A stretch of DNA of 64,000 nt, from contig JABAKE010000003.1 in the NCBI GenBank assembly GCA_019779905.1, positions 124,001-188,000 of the forward strand. Reading direction: 5' to 3'. Origin of the DNA: Modestobacter lapidis (GTDB lineage: Bacteria; Actinomycetota; Actinomycetes; Mycobacteriales; Geodermatophilaceae). How positions within the stretch are numbered: position 1 is the first letter of the stretch; each line of letters begins with the position of its first letter. Below the pieces are notes generated by a model that made no database searches, had not been told where the DNA came from, and saw nothing but the letters and a program-made list of their open reading frames with translations. Shown here one piece after another: positions 39,787 to 50,303 of this stretch. Position numbers and translations under genes: made by a program.

Positions 39787-39845
39787 GGAAGGACCCCGCT
39801 GCCCCCACGCCTCGCAAGCTCGGCGCGGGGCCCTGCAGCGGGGCC
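39784..39845 (+). repeat. Palindromic element copy 8, 3' of the suf operon
   Basis: Starts with the sufT stop (TGAGGAAGGACC). Arms CCCCGCTGC (39794-39802) and GCAGCGGGG (39835-39843) plus GG/CC with bulged A; core CCTCGCAAGCTCGG. Lies between convergent genes and likely terminates the suf operon. Confidence 0.85.
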
Positions 39846-39896
39846 GGCTCCCCTCGGCGAGAGCCTGTGAGAGTGCAGTAGCTGTAACGGTTGGCG

Positions 39897-41723
39897 TCAC
39901 CACATGTCCCCGACCCGGGCGAGGGCGCCGCGGGCCTGCTGACGGCGGTGCTCGTAGCCGGCTCCGACGGCCAGCAGGCAGGCGCCGGCCGCGGCGACGG
40001 CGGCTAGACCGGGCCACGGCAGGGCATCGACCAGCCGGCCCACCGACACCACTACCAGCGAGCCGGCGCCCACCAGGAATGGCGCCTGTACCCCCCAGCG
40101 GGTGGCCAGGACCGTGGTCAGCGTCGCCGCGGCGACCACCAGCAGCACCCGGACCACCCCCGGATGGACCAGCGTGAGGGCCACCGACGGGCCGAACCCG
40201 GCGATCAGGCCCGGCCCCCAGCTCGAGCGGGACGGCGCGTCGGCCAACCGCGGCCCGGCGTAGAGCAGCAGGGCCGCGGCGACGGGCAGCGTCCAGGCCT
40301 CCGCCACGCCCGCATCGGCGCCGCGCGCGGTCAGCCACGCGGCCCCGACGAGGGCTGCGCAGCCGGCGGCCCGGGCGCCGTTGCGCTCGGCGATGGTCCC
40401 GTAGCCGGTCAGCGCCACCCCCAGCACGGCCAGCTGCGGTGCCGCGGACTCCCAGTGCCCGGAGACCACCAGGCCCACCACCCCCACGACGGCGCCGGTG
40501 ACCGCGAGCGGCGGTTCCGGGCGCTCCCATCGGAGCAGGGTCGCGACGCCCAGCGACGCCACGGCCAGGCCGAGCAGCAGGGTGCCGGCCAGCGCCGGGC
40601 CGAGCACATCGCCGGTGTCGCCCAGCAGCACCGCGCCGGCCAGGCAGCCCACCGCGACGGGGAGCGCGACCGGGCGGTCCACCGGTTGCCGCGCAGCGAC
40701 GAGCAGGGCCGGCAGTGCCGCGGCGACCAGGAGCAGCGCGAGCGCCGGCCACCGGCCGGCGGCCAGCAGCTGCCCGACCGCGAGCGCGGTCAGCGTGCTC
40801 GCCGCGATGAGCCCGGCCGGGCGCAGCACCGACTCCGGCCGGGGGGAGGCGACGGCGGCCACCACGACGGCCAGGGCGAGCCCCAGGTACCCGGTCAGCG
40901 GCACGCCGACCGGGCCGGCTGCCGACAGCGCCCCGGCCGCGGCCGCGCCGGCGACCAGTCCGGTGAGCACGGGGACCGTTCGGTGCGGGCCCAGGAACGG
41001 CCGCAGCTCCCGGCGGGACCGGACGGTCAGCAGGCCGGCGGCGACCGCCATGACCAGCGCCGCAGCCCCCGTGCGCGTCGCGGCGTCGGTGTTCCCGGCC
41101 CAGGCCACGCCCAGGCCCTCCAGCACGCCGCCCAGCCACCACGGCGCGGTGCTGAGCAGGGCCACCACCGCCACCGATCGGCGACCCCGCCAGGCCACCA
41201 GCAGGCCGAACAGCGCGGTGCCCAGGACGGCTGCTGCATGCGGCCCCGATCCGCCGGAGAGGTCGCCGAGGGCGGTGAGCACGGCGACCTGCGCCGTCGC
41301 CCAGGAGCTGACGGGCCAGGTGGCCGCCGCGCGGCCCAGCAGGCCCAGGACGAGGAGCGCGGCGGCCAGCGCGGCGAGCACCAGCGGGGACCAGCCCCCG
41401 TCGGACGAGTGCGCGGCGATGACCGCCAGCACCGCCGTGCAGCCGGCCAGCACCTCCTCGGTGGTGCGCAGACCGCGCCGGCCGGCGGTCAGCGAGAGAG
41501 CAGCCGCGACGCAGGCGAGCACGGCCACCAACCCGCGGCCGACCGGGCCGCCGACGGGCAGGGACGCGGCGCCGGCGGCCACCACGGCCACCGCGCCCGC
41601 CCCCAGCAGCACGCTCTGCGGGCTGACCCGACCGGGCCCGGTCTCCGACTCCGGCGGGGCGGCCCCGGCCGGCCGCGGCTGGTCCGGGGCCGGGGGATAC
41701 GGGGCCGTCGGTTCCTGGACCAC
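39897..41723 (-). CDS. Polytopic membrane protein (SCO7613 C-terminal domain type), without zinc ribbon
   Basis: 608 residues, nearly all hydrophobic helices rich in Ala, Leu and Val, with a Pro-rich cytoplasmic N-terminus (about 40 residues). The style and the end segment YEHRRQQARGALARVGDM match the long actinobacterial membrane proteins annotated after SCO7613. It is a tandem paralogue of the next gene upstream in the operon (compare GLRTTEEVLAG with GLRATEEALAA). It lacks the N-terminal CPVCG pair of its partner. The GTG at 41723 follows GGAGGAGG. Function unknown; no transport motif was recognised. Confidence 0.75.
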   Translation of the reverse strand: MVQEPTAPYPPAPDQPRPAGAAPPESETGPGRVSPQSVLLGAGAVAVVAAGAASLPVGGPVGRGLVAVLACVAAALSLTAGRRGLRTTEEVLAGCTAVLAVIAAHSSDGGWSPLVLAALAAALLVLGLLGRAAATWPVSSWATAQVAVLTALGDLSGGSGPHAAAVLGTALFGLLVAWRGRRSVAVVALLSTAPWWLGGVLEGLGVAWAGNTDAATRTGAAALVMAVAAGLLTVRSRRELRPFLGPHRTVPVLTGLVAGAAAAGALSAAGPVGVPLTGYLGLALAVVVAAVASPRPESVLRPAGLIAASTLTALAVGQLLAAGRWPALALLLVAAALPALLVAARQPVDRPVALPVAVGCLAGAVLLGDTGDVLGPALAGTLLLGLAVASLGVATLLRWERPEPPLAVTGAVVGVVGLVVSGHWESAAPQLAVLGVALTGYGTIAERNGARAAGCAALVGAAWLTARGADAGVAEAWTLPVAAALLLYAGPRLADAPSRSSWGPGLIAGFGPSVALTLVHPGVVRVLLVVAAATLTTVLATRWGVQAPFLVGAGSLVVVSVGRLVDALPWPGLAAVAAAGACLLAVGAGYEHRRQQARGALARVGDMW

Positions 41724-41792
41724 CCCCACACCTCCTCCGCCGAGCGCCGGACCTCCCACGCTACGGCCGCACCGCCGTCCGGGCGCCCGGAC

Positions 41793-43940
41793 TCAGCCCA
41801 TCTGCGCGACCCAGGCGACCGCCTCCCGCGCCTGCTGGCGGCGGCGTTCGTAGGTGGCGCCGACGACGAGCAGCAGGAGCCCGGCCGCGGCCAGGCTCAC
41901 CCAGCGCGGGAGCAGCGGGGCATAGGGCCCCAGCCGCCCCAGGACCACGAAGGCCAGGGCGGCGGCCCCCAGCACGAACGGTGCCTGCCGGTGCTGCAGC
42001 GCGCCACCGGCGGTCAGGACGGCGGCACCGGCGACGACCAGCACCAGCCGCAGGGCGGAGGGCTCGGCGACCACCACGAACGCCGAGGGCAGCAGCGCCA
42101 CGCCGGCGGCGGCACCCTCCGCGGACCACGACCGGGCGCCGGCCCGCAGCCGGGGCACCGCGACGACCAGCAGGCCGGCCGCCGCCGGCAGCGTGTAGGC
42201 CTCCGGGGTCTGCACGCCTGCGCCGCCGATCGCCACCCAACTGGCGACGACCAGGTCCGCGACGGCGACCGCCCCGACCCAGCGGCGGCCACTGACCAGC
42301 GCGTAGCAACCCGCGGCGACGCCGACCACGGCGAGCTGGAGGCCCACCTGCCCCCAGGCGTCCACGTCGCTGCTCGTCGCCGCGGCGGCGATCCCGGCGA
42401 ACGACCCGGCTGCCGGCCCGCTCCACTCCTCGGGGCGTCCCGAGCGCAACGCGCCGACCGCGAAGCCGACGGCCCCGACCAGCGCGAGCAGCAGGCCGGC
42501 GGTGGCGGCCGGCAGCCACCGGTCCTCCCGCGCGAGCAGGACCGCGACCGCCGGTGCCAGCAGCGCGGCCCCGGTCGCCCACTCCCGCACCGCCGGCAGC
42601 CGCAGTGCGGCTCCTGCGGCGGGAACCGTCGCGGCCAGGGCCAGCAGCGACAGCGGCCGCAACCGCCCGGCGTCGGCGAGCAGCACCGACCCGGCCAGGG
42701 TCAGCGCCGTGCCGGCCGCCAGCAGGCCGGCACCCGTCGTGCGTGCGCTCAGCAGCGTGCCCGCGGCGCCGGTCAGCGCGGCCAGGCCCAGCGCGGCGGC
42801 CAGCACCGGCCCGGAACCGCCCAGGGTCTGCAGCGACCCGGCCAGGGCCAGCCCGGCGATACCGGCCGCGGTCGCGACCACGACCGGTAGGCCGGGCAGC
42901 CGCGCCGCCAGCCGGGCGACCCGGCCCAGCGCGACGGCGGAGACGCCGGCGACGACCAGGACCGCGGTCGCCGTCCATGACTCGACCGCATCGTCGCCGG
43001 CGGCCAGCAGGAGGCCGCCGAGCACGCCGGCCGCCGCCCACAGCCCGGCGAGCACCTCGGCGACCCGGCCGAGCTCCGGACGCAGCAGCAGCGGGGCCGC
43101 CAGATCGGCCGCCGCGATGCCCAGGACGACGGCGACCCCCACCGGGCCACCCAGGACGTCGGGCGGCAGGAGGAGAACCGCCACCGGCTGGGCGGCCACC
43201 AGCCCCACCAGCGGCCAGGTGGTGGTCGAGCGGGTGAGCCTGCCCAGCCCGACGGCCGCGCCGGCGACGACGGCACAGGAGATCGCCGTCCACCACCGCA
43301 GCGGCACCCGGTCGGCGTCGAGCAGGCCGAGGGCGTGCGCCGCACCCAGGTCGACCGCGAGCAGGGCGGCGCCCGCGGCGGCCAGGGCCTCCTCGGTGGC
43401 GCGCAGACCCCGGCGGGCCGCCCAGGCCGATGCCGCGCACGCGGCGGCGGTGACCACGAGCATCACCAGTGCCTGGAAGGCGACGCCCAGCCGGGTCCAG
43501 GCGACCGCGACGAACGCCAGCGCACCGGCGACCACCAGGAGGGCGCCCAGGCCCAGCAGGACCTGCTGCGGGCTGAGCCGCGGCCGGCGAGGCTGCGGCG
43601 CGGGACCGGCCGGCCGGGGTGCCGTCGGCTGCGGTGCCCGGGGCGCGGCTGCCGCGGGGGGCGCCCAGGCAGGCGGGACGGAAGGCGCGGGCGGTGCCCA
43701 GCCGGTCGGCGCGGCCGGGGGAGCCGGCGCGGCGCCGGGCGCGGCGGCCCGGAGGGTGGCGAGCAGGGCGTCCCGGTCGCGGGCCAGGTCGTGCAGGGTG
43801 GCGCCGATCCGGGCGACCACCGACGCGGCCTGACCGGCGGCGGGCAGGCCACAGACCGGGCATGCGGCGTCGGCGACAGCGGTCACCGGGGTGCCGCAGA
43901 CCGGGCAGGGAGGGCCGGGCGGCCCCGAGCGCGGGAACAT
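41793..43940 (-). CDS. Zinc-ribbon polytopic membrane protein (SCO7613 C-terminal domain type)
   Basis: 715 residues. A short N-terminal zinc ribbon (PPCPVCGTPV...ACPVCGLPAAG, residues 9-35) is followed by a linker of about 80 residues rich in Ala and Pro, then some twenty or more hydrophobic segments and the closing motif YERRRQQAREAVAWVAQMG. The ATG at 43940 is chosen because it gives the zinc ribbon; the longer upstream frame is antisense to the ABC-F start. It is followed after about 70 bp by a paralogue without ribbon. Function unknown; the ribbon suggests a cytosolic partner or metal sensing (inference). Confidence 0.78.
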   Translation of the reverse strand: MFPRSGPPGPPCPVCGTPVTAVADAACPVCGLPAAGQAASVVARIGATLHDLARDRDALLATLRAAAPGAAPAPPAAPTGWAPPAPSVPPAWAPPAAAAPRAPQPTAPRPAGPAPQPRRPRLSPQQVLLGLGALLVVAGALAFVAVAWTRLGVAFQALVMLVVTAAACAASAWAARRGLRATEEALAAAGAALLAVDLGAAHALGLLDADRVPLRWWTAISCAVVAGAAVGLGRLTRSTTTWPLVGLVAAQPVAVLLLPPDVLGGPVGVAVVLGIAAADLAAPLLLRPELGRVAEVLAGLWAAAGVLGGLLLAAGDDAVESWTATAVLVVAGVSAVALGRVARLAARLPGLPVVVATAAGIAGLALAGSLQTLGGSGPVLAAALGLAALTGAAGTLLSARTTGAGLLAAGTALTLAGSVLLADAGRLRPLSLLALAATVPAAGAALRLPAVREWATGAALLAPAVAVLLAREDRWLPAATAGLLLALVGAVGFAVGALRSGRPEEWSGPAAGSFAGIAAAATSSDVDAWGQVGLQLAVVGVAAGCYALVSGRRWVGAVAVADLVVASWVAIGGAGVQTPEAYTLPAAAGLLVVAVPRLRAGARSWSAEGAAAGVALLPSAFVVVAEPSALRLVLVVAGAAVLTAGGALQHRQAPFVLGAAALAFVVLGRLGPYAPLLPRWVSLAAAGLLLLVVGATYERRRQQAREAVAWVAQMG

Positions 43941-44057
43941 GGACGCATCCTGGCGCGCCGCGGGCACCGGGAGACCGGTTTTCCACAGCACCTGCCCCGC
44001 GCGGGGAATGCCGCCCACATCACCGGCGACCAGGTCGGAACATCGGCCCGGAGCGCC

Positions 44058-44063
44058 TACCCT
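44058..44063 (+). promoter_or_regulatory. -10 box TACCCT of a likely leaderless ABC-F mRNA
   Basis: TACCCT lies 7 bases before the GTG at 44071 and there is no Shine-Dalgarno, the same arrangement as at the amidase gene. Confidence 0.5.
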
Positions 44064-44070
44064 GGGATCA

Positions 44071-45672
<1,602 letters not shown>

Positions 45673-45681
45673 CGGACCCCT

Positions 45682-45738
45682 GGCCCCCTCCGGTCGTGGC
45701 CTGAGCCTGCGAAGGGCTCGTGGGAGGGGGTCCTGCTG
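45682..45738 (-). repeat. Palindromic element copy 9, reverse orientation, 3' of the ABC-F gene
   Basis: Read on the minus strand: GGACCCCCTCC, core CTTCGCAGGCTCAGG, then GGAGGGGGCC. Arms 45684-45691 and 45723-45730 pair over 8 bp plus GG/CC. It is the only good copy placed antisense to the gene whose stop it follows (10 bp away). Confidence 0.7.
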
Positions 45739-45914
45739 CGCGCCTGGCGGCGGGGTCGGCCGGTAGGCCGACCGTGTCATCGCTTGCGGTGGCCGAGCCC
45801 GCAGCGGCGGGTGATCATGGCGTCGGGACGCCGACGTCACCCGGACAGCGGCGCGAAGCGACCAGCGGACTGCCCTGGCGGAAGCCGGTGCCTCCGCTGG
45901 CACGGAGGGGAGTC

Positions 45915-46145
45915 ATGGCCGACTCGAGCACTGCGGACCTGGGCAAGGGCAAGCGCATCACCGGCGGGGACCGGACCACGCTGGCCGACGAGCTCCGCCA
46001 GCGGTACGACGGCGGGGAGAGCATCCGCTCCCTCGCCACCTCCACCAACCGTTCCTACGGCTTCGTGCACCGGCTGCTGTCGGAGTCCGGCGCCACGCTG
46101 CGGGGTCGCGGCGGGGCGAACCGGAACGCCAAGAAGGCCGGGTGA
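45915..46145 (+). CDS. Small helix-turn-helix protein (Rv1473A type)
   Basis: 76 residues, basic. The conserved part GKRITGGDRTTLADELRQRYDGGESIRSLA, then the recognition-helix region NRSYGFVHRLLSESG and a basic LRGRGGANRN tail, match the small HTH proteins found beside ABC-F genes in actinobacteria. Predicted DNA binder of unknown target. The ATG at 45915 has GGAGGGG upstream; the longer ORF is not conserved. The stop overlaps the next GTG (GTGA), so it is coupled to the enoyl-CoA hydratase gene. Confidence 0.85.
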   Translation: MADSSTADLGKGKRITGGDRTTLADELRQRYDGGESIRSLATSTNRSYGFVHRLLSESGATLRGRGGANRNAKKAG

Positions 46146-46924
46146 GCCCCTCCTCCGGGGCAGCGCCGCACGGGTGGGTGCGGACGACGCAGGACGGCGC
46201 CGTCCTGACCGTGACCCTCGACCGGGCCGACCAGCTCAACGCCCAGACGCCGGGCACCTGGGCAGCGCTCCGCGCGGTCGGGGACAGCCTGGACGACGAG
46301 GTGCGGGTGGTCGTCGTCCAGGGCGCCGGACGCTCGTTCTCCGCGGGCCTGGACCGCAGCCTGTTCACCGCCGGTCCGGACGTGGCCGGGGGGCTCAGCG
46401 AGCTGGCCACGCTGCCGCCCGGGCTCGCCGCCGAGCGGATCCGCGGCTACCAGGCGGCCTTCCGCTGGCTGCGCTCGCCGGGGATCGTCTCGGTCGCCGC
46501 CGTGCAGGGCCACGCCGTCGGGGCCGGCGCGCAGCTGGCCCTGGCCTGTGACCTGCGGGTGCTCGCCGAGGACGCCCAGCTGCGGCTGCCCGAGGCGGTG
46601 CTCGGCCTGGTGCCCGACCTCACCGGCACGAGCAGCCTGGTGGACCTGGTCGGCTACAGCCGGGCCGTGGAGATCTGCCTGACCGGCCGGCCGGTCGACG
46701 CCGCCGAGGCGGTGGCCATCGGCCTGGCGAACGTCGCCGTTCCGGCCGGTCAGCTGGCCGGCGCCGTGCGCGACCTCGTGGCGGCGCTGGTGGCCGTCGA
46801 CGTCGACGCCGGCCGGGAGACCCTCGCGCTGCTGCGCAGCGCCGTCCGCAGTGACCCCGCGACCCAGGACGCGGCCGAGCGCGCCGCCCAGGTGCGCCGG
46901 CTGCACGCCCTCGCCGCGCGCTGA
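46142..46924 (+). CDS. Enoyl-CoA hydratase/isomerase family protein
   Basis: 260 residues, crotonase fold. Oxyanion-hole segments are AGRSFSAGLDRSLF (about 55-68) and QGHAVGAGAQLALACDLRVL (about 121-140). The region LRLPEAVLGLVPDLTGTSSLVDLVG carries the usual position of an active-site acid. Likely acts in fatty-acid or related CoA-ester breakdown; substrate unknown. GTG start overlapping the HTH gene stop. It is the counterpart of echA12 near the ABC-F gene in mycobacteria (synteny inference). Confidence 0.88.
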   Translation: MSPSSGAAPHGWVRTTQDGAVLTVTLDRADQLNAQTPGTWAALRAVGDSLDDEVRVVVVQGAGRSFSAGLDRSLFTAGPDVAGGLSELATLPPGLAAERIRGYQAAFRWLRSPGIVSVAAVQGHAVGAGAQLALACDLRVLAEDAQLRLPEAVLGLVPDLTGTSSLVDLVGYSRAVEICLTGRPVDAAEAVAIGLANVAVPAGQLAGAVRDLVAALVAVDVDAGRETLALLRSAVRSDPATQDAAERAAQVRRLHALAAR

Positions 46925-46997
46925 ACCGGAACAAGCCGTCCCCCCGGTGGGGTTGACCGCGAGCACGTGCGGTGACCCGAGCTGACAGGAGACGGTC

Positions 46998-48911
46998 ATG
47001 GACAGTGGCATGACCTCGATGGCGGCGATGCGATCGTTCCGCCGGGACCCCTCCGTGACCGCCCGGGAGATCCCCGAGGGCACGGTCCGGCGGATCCTCG
47101 GCGTCGCCGGGCCCTACCGGCGCGAGCTGATCGCCTTCCTGTCGCTGGTTGTCCTGTCCGCCCTCATCGGGGTGCTCACCCCACTGCTGGCCGGCGAGAT
47201 CATCGACCGGATCGCCCGGCTGTCCGGCACGGCCGGCGACATCGTGCAGATCGCCCTGGTCATCGCCGGGCTCGCCGTGGTGGACGCGGGCAGCTCGCTG
47301 GCCCAGCGCTGGTACTCCTCGCGGATCGGCGAGGGCGTCATCTACGACCTGCGCAGCCGGGTCTTCGAGCACGTGCAGCAGATGCCGGTGGCCTTCTTCA
47401 CCCGCACCCAGACCGGTGCGCTGGTCAGCCGGCTGAACAACGACGTCATCGGCGCCCAGCAGGCCTTCACCTCGACGCTGTCCGGCGTCGTCTCCAACGC
47501 CATCGGCCTCGTGCTCACCGCCACGGTGATGCTCACCCTGTCCTGGCAGATCACCCTGCTGTCCATGGTGCTGGTGCCGCTGTTCGTGCTGCCGGCCCGG
47601 CGGATCGGCAAGCGGCTGCAGGAGATCACCCGGGAGTCCTACGGTCTCAACGCCTCGATGAACGCCTCGATGACCGAGCGGTTCAACGTCTCCGGTGCGC
47701 TGCTGGTCAAGCTGTTCGGCCGGCCCTCGGTCGAGGCGGAGGTGTTCCGGGACCGCGCCGCCCGGGTCCGCGACATCGGTGTGCTGTCGGCGATGTACGG
47801 GCGGACCTTCTTCACCGCGCTGACCCTGGTCGCGGCGCTGGCCACCGCGCTGGTCTACGGCCTCGGCGGGTCGCTGGCCTTCGCCGGGGAGCTGAGCCCC
47901 GGCGACGTCGTCGCCCTGGCCCTGCTGCTGTCCCGGCTCTACGGGCCGCTCACCGCGCTCGCGAACGTGCGGGTGGACGTGATGAGCGCGATGGTCAGCT
48001 TCGACCGGGTCTTCGAGGTGCTCGACCTGGCCCCGATGATCGCCGAGGCCCCCGACGCGGTCGACGTCCCGGCCGGCAACCGGTCGGTCGAGTTCGACTC
48101 CGTCTCGTTCAGCTATCCGGCCGCGAAGGACGTCTCGCTGGCCTCCCTGGAGGACGTGTCCCTGCCCGAGCACGGCGGCCCCCCGGCGATGGTGCTGCAG
48201 GACGTGAGCTTCCGGGCCGAGCCCGGACAGCTGGTGGCGCTGGTCGGGCACTCGGGAGCCGGGAAGTCGACGATCGCCAACCTGGTGCCCCGGCTCTACG
48301 ACGTCACCGGCGGTGCCGTCCGGGTCGGCGGCGTCGACGTCCGGCAGGCCACCGGCGACTCGCTGCGCGCGGCGATCGGCGTGGTCAGCCAGGACGCCCA
48401 CCTGTTCCACGACTCCATCCGGGCGAACCTGCGGTACGCCCGGCCCGACGCCACCGACGACGCGCTCTGGGCGGCGCTGACCGGGGCGCGGATCGCGGCG
48501 CTGGTGGCCTCGCTGCCCGACGGCCTGGACACCGTGGTGGGCGACCGGGGGTACCGGATGTCGGGTGGGGAGAAGCAGCGGCTGGCCATCGCGCGGGTGT
48601 TGCTCAAGGGCCCGGGCGTGGTCATCCTCGACGAGGCGACCGCGCACCTGGACAGCGAGTCCGAGGTCGCCGTCCAGCACGCGCTGGACACCGCGCTGGC
48701 CGGCCGCACCTCGCTGGTCATCGCGCACCGGTTGTCGACGATCCGCAACGCCGACCAGATCCTGGTCGTCGAGGGCGGCCGGATCGTCGAGCGCGGCACC
48801 CACCCGGAGCTGCTCGCCGCCGGCGGGCAGTACGCCGACCTGTACCGCACCCAGTTCACCGACGGCGAGCACACCGTCGACGACACCGGACGGGCCGTCG
48901 AGGTCGGCTGA
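46998..48911 (+). CDS. ABC exporter, fused permease and ATPase
   Basis: 637 residues. Six membrane helices (about residues 40-330) form an ABC transporter type 1 domain with the coupling segment NRLNND-like SRLNNDVIGAQQAFT. The ATPase domain has Walker A GHSGAGKST (about 417), signature MSGGEKQRLAIARVLL, Walker B VVILDEATAHLD and the H-loop VIAHRLSTIRNAD. Works as a homodimer or with a partner not seen here. Substrate unknown; lipids or drugs are typical. The ATG follows ACAGGAG. Confidence 0.92.
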   Translation: MDSGMTSMAAMRSFRRDPSVTAREIPEGTVRRILGVAGPYRRELIAFLSLVVLSALIGVLTPLLAGEIIDRIARLSGTAGDIVQIALVIAGLAVVDAGSSLAQRWYSSRIGEGVIYDLRSRVFEHVQQMPVAFFTRTQTGALVSRLNNDVIGAQQAFTSTLSGVVSNAIGLVLTATVMLTLSWQITLLSMVLVPLFVLPARRIGKRLQEITRESYGLNASMNASMTERFNVSGALLVKLFGRPSVEAEVFRDRAARVRDIGVLSAMYGRTFFTALTLVAALATALVYGLGGSLAFAGELSPGDVVALALLLSRLYGPLTALANVRVDVMSAMVSFDRVFEVLDLAPMIAEAPDAVDVPAGNRSVEFDSVSFSYPAAKDVSLASLEDVSLPEHGGPPAMVLQDVSFRAEPGQLVALVGHSGAGKSTIANLVPRLYDVTGGAVRVGGVDVRQATGDSLRAAIGVVSQDAHLFHDSIRANLRYARPDATDDALWAALTGARIAALVASLPDGLDTVVGDRGYRMSGGEKQRLAIARVLLKGPGVVILDEATAHLDSESEVAVQHALDTALAGRTSLVIAHRLSTIRNADQILVVEGGRIVERGTHPELLAAGGQYADLYRTQFTDGEHTVDDTGRAVEVG

Positions 48912-48949
48912 ACCCGGCGAGGGGTGGACCGTCTCCCGGGGCCGCGCAC

Positions 48950-48955
48950 TACGGT
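48950..48955 (+). promoter_or_regulatory. -10 box TACGGT before the SnoaL-like gene
   Basis: TACGGT, with TGGACC about 19 bp upstream as a weak -35. The start codon follows 36 bp later, after AGGAG. Confidence 0.35.
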
Positions 48956-48990
48956 CACTCCTGACCCACCCGCACCACCCAGGAGCAGCG

Positions 48991-49443
48991 TTGAGCGCAG
49001 GCCATCCGCAGGACACCCAGATCCGCGCGCTGTACGCGCGGTACCTGGCGGGCTGGAACCAGCGCAGTGGCGTGACGGTGTCCTCCGTCTTCGCCGACGA
49101 CGGCGAGATCATCGACCTCGACGGGACGCTGCGCAGCGGCCGGCTGAGCATCGCCGCCGACATGCGCCGGCTGTTCGCCGACCACGCGACGCCGGCGTTC
49201 GTCGGCATCGTGCGCTCGGTGCGCCGGCTGACCGAGGGCGTCGCCGTCCTGCACGCGGTGGCCGGGATGGTGCCGCCGGGTGCCGAGTCGGTGGACCCGG
49301 CGCTGCACACGGTCCACTCGCTCGTGGCGGTCGAGGACGACGGACGGTGGAAGATCGCCGTCCTGCAGAGCACGCCGGCCCGCTACGGCGGCCGCGCGGA
49401 CACGATCGCCGCGCTCACCGCGGAGCTGGAGGCGGCACGTTGA
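48991..49443 (+). CDS. SnoaL-like/DUF4440 nuclear transport factor 2-fold protein (SgcJ/EcaC type)
   Basis: 150 residues. The pattern IRALYARYLAGWNQRSGVTVSSVFADDGEIIDLDG, then VLHAVAGMV and HSLVAVEDDGRWKIAVLQSTPARY, is the small cone-shaped NTF2-like fold. Such proteins are often enzymes or binding proteins without a common reaction; function unknown. TTG start at 48991 with AGGAGCAG just upstream. Its stop overlaps the TTG of the rhodanese gene. Confidence 0.8.
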   Translation: MSAGHPQDTQIRALYARYLAGWNQRSGVTVSSVFADDGEIIDLDGTLRSGRLSIAADMRRLFADHATPAFVGIVRSVRRLTEGVAVLHAVAGMVPPGAESVDPALHTVHSLVAVEDDGRWKIAVLQSTPARYGGRADTIAALTAELEAAR

Positions 49444-50261
49444 CCGTGCTGACCTCGGCGGGGGAGCTGCTGGCCCGGCCGGCCGACGTGCTGCTCGACG
49501 TCCGGTGGCGGCTCGGCGCCGACACCGGCCGGGCCGAGTACCTGGCGGGTCACCTTCCGGGCGCCGTGTACGTCGACCTGCCCACCGAGCTGTCCGCGCC
49601 GCCCTCGCCGGGCGGGGGGCGGCACCCGCTGCCCTCTGTACAGCGACTGCAATCAGCCGCACGGCGGTGGGGCGTCTCGGCCGGCAGCCGGGTCGTCGCC
49701 TACGACGACGCCGGCGGGTCGGCCGCGGCGCGCGCCTGGTGGCTGCTGCGCTGGGGCGGCTTTCCCGGGGTCGCGCTGCTCGACGGCGGATTGGCCGCCT
49801 GGACCGCCGCGGGCGGCGAGCTCGAGACCGGGGACGTCGCGCCCGCAGCCGGGACCGTGGTGCTGAGCGCTGGCGGGATGCCGGTGCTGGACGCCGACGA
49901 CGCCGCGGCGCTGCCCACCGCCGGCGGGGTGCTGCTCGACGCCCGCGCCGCCGAGCGCTTCCGCGGCGAGGTCGAGCCGGTCGACCCGCGCGCCGGCCAC
50001 GTGCCCGGTGCGGTCAGCGCACCGACCACCGCCCTCCTGGGCGACGACGGACGGCTGCTTCCAGCCGCTGTACTGAGGGAGCGCTTCGCCGCGCTGGGCG
50101 TCCGGCCGGGAACGCCGGTCGGCGTGTACTGCGGGTCGGGCGTCACGGCCGCGCACGAGGTGGCCGCCCTGGCGGTCGCCGGCGTCGATGCGGCGCTGTG
50201 GCCGGGCTCCTGGTCGCAGTGGTCGGCCGACCCCACCCGTCCGGTGGCCACCGGCGGGTGA
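49440..50261 (+). CDS. Sulfurtransferase (two-domain rhodanese)
   Basis: 273 residues. The inactive N-terminal rhodanese domain has LLDVRWRLG and HLPGAVYVDLPTEL; the active C-terminal domain has LLDARAAERFRGEVEPVDPRAGHVPGAVSAP and the catalytic cysteine in VYCGSGVTAAHEV (about residue 228). Transfers sulfane sulfur, from thiosulfate or 3-mercaptopyruvate, to a thiol or cyanide. TTG start at 49440 overlapping the upstream stop, with GGAGG 7 bases before; GTG at 49446 is an alternative. Confidence 0.88.
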   Translation: MTVLTSAGELLARPADVLLDVRWRLGADTGRAEYLAGHLPGAVYVDLPTELSAPPSPGGGRHPLPSVQRLQSAARRWGVSAGSRVVAYDDAGGSAAARAWWLLRWGGFPGVALLDGGLAAWTAAGGELETGDVAPAAGTVVLSAGGMPVLDADDAAALPTAGGVLLDARAAERFRGEVEPVDPRAGHVPGAVSAPTTALLGDDGRLLPAAVLRERFAALGVRPGTPVGVYCGSGVTAAHEVAALAVAGVDAALWPGSWSQWSADPTRPVATGG

Positions 50262-50303
50262 CGGGACCGCCCGGACCGGCGTCGGCGCCGCCATACTCGG
50301 CCG

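Noticed and set aside
40164-42890. Plus-strand open frame of 908 codons rich in Arg, Gln and Gly
   Set aside because: Antisense to the two membrane-protein genes; composition is that of a shadow frame with no recognisable domain.
46620-49373. Minus-strand open frame of 917 codons
   Set aside because: Antisense to the enoyl-CoA hydratase and ABC exporter genes, which carry clear motifs.
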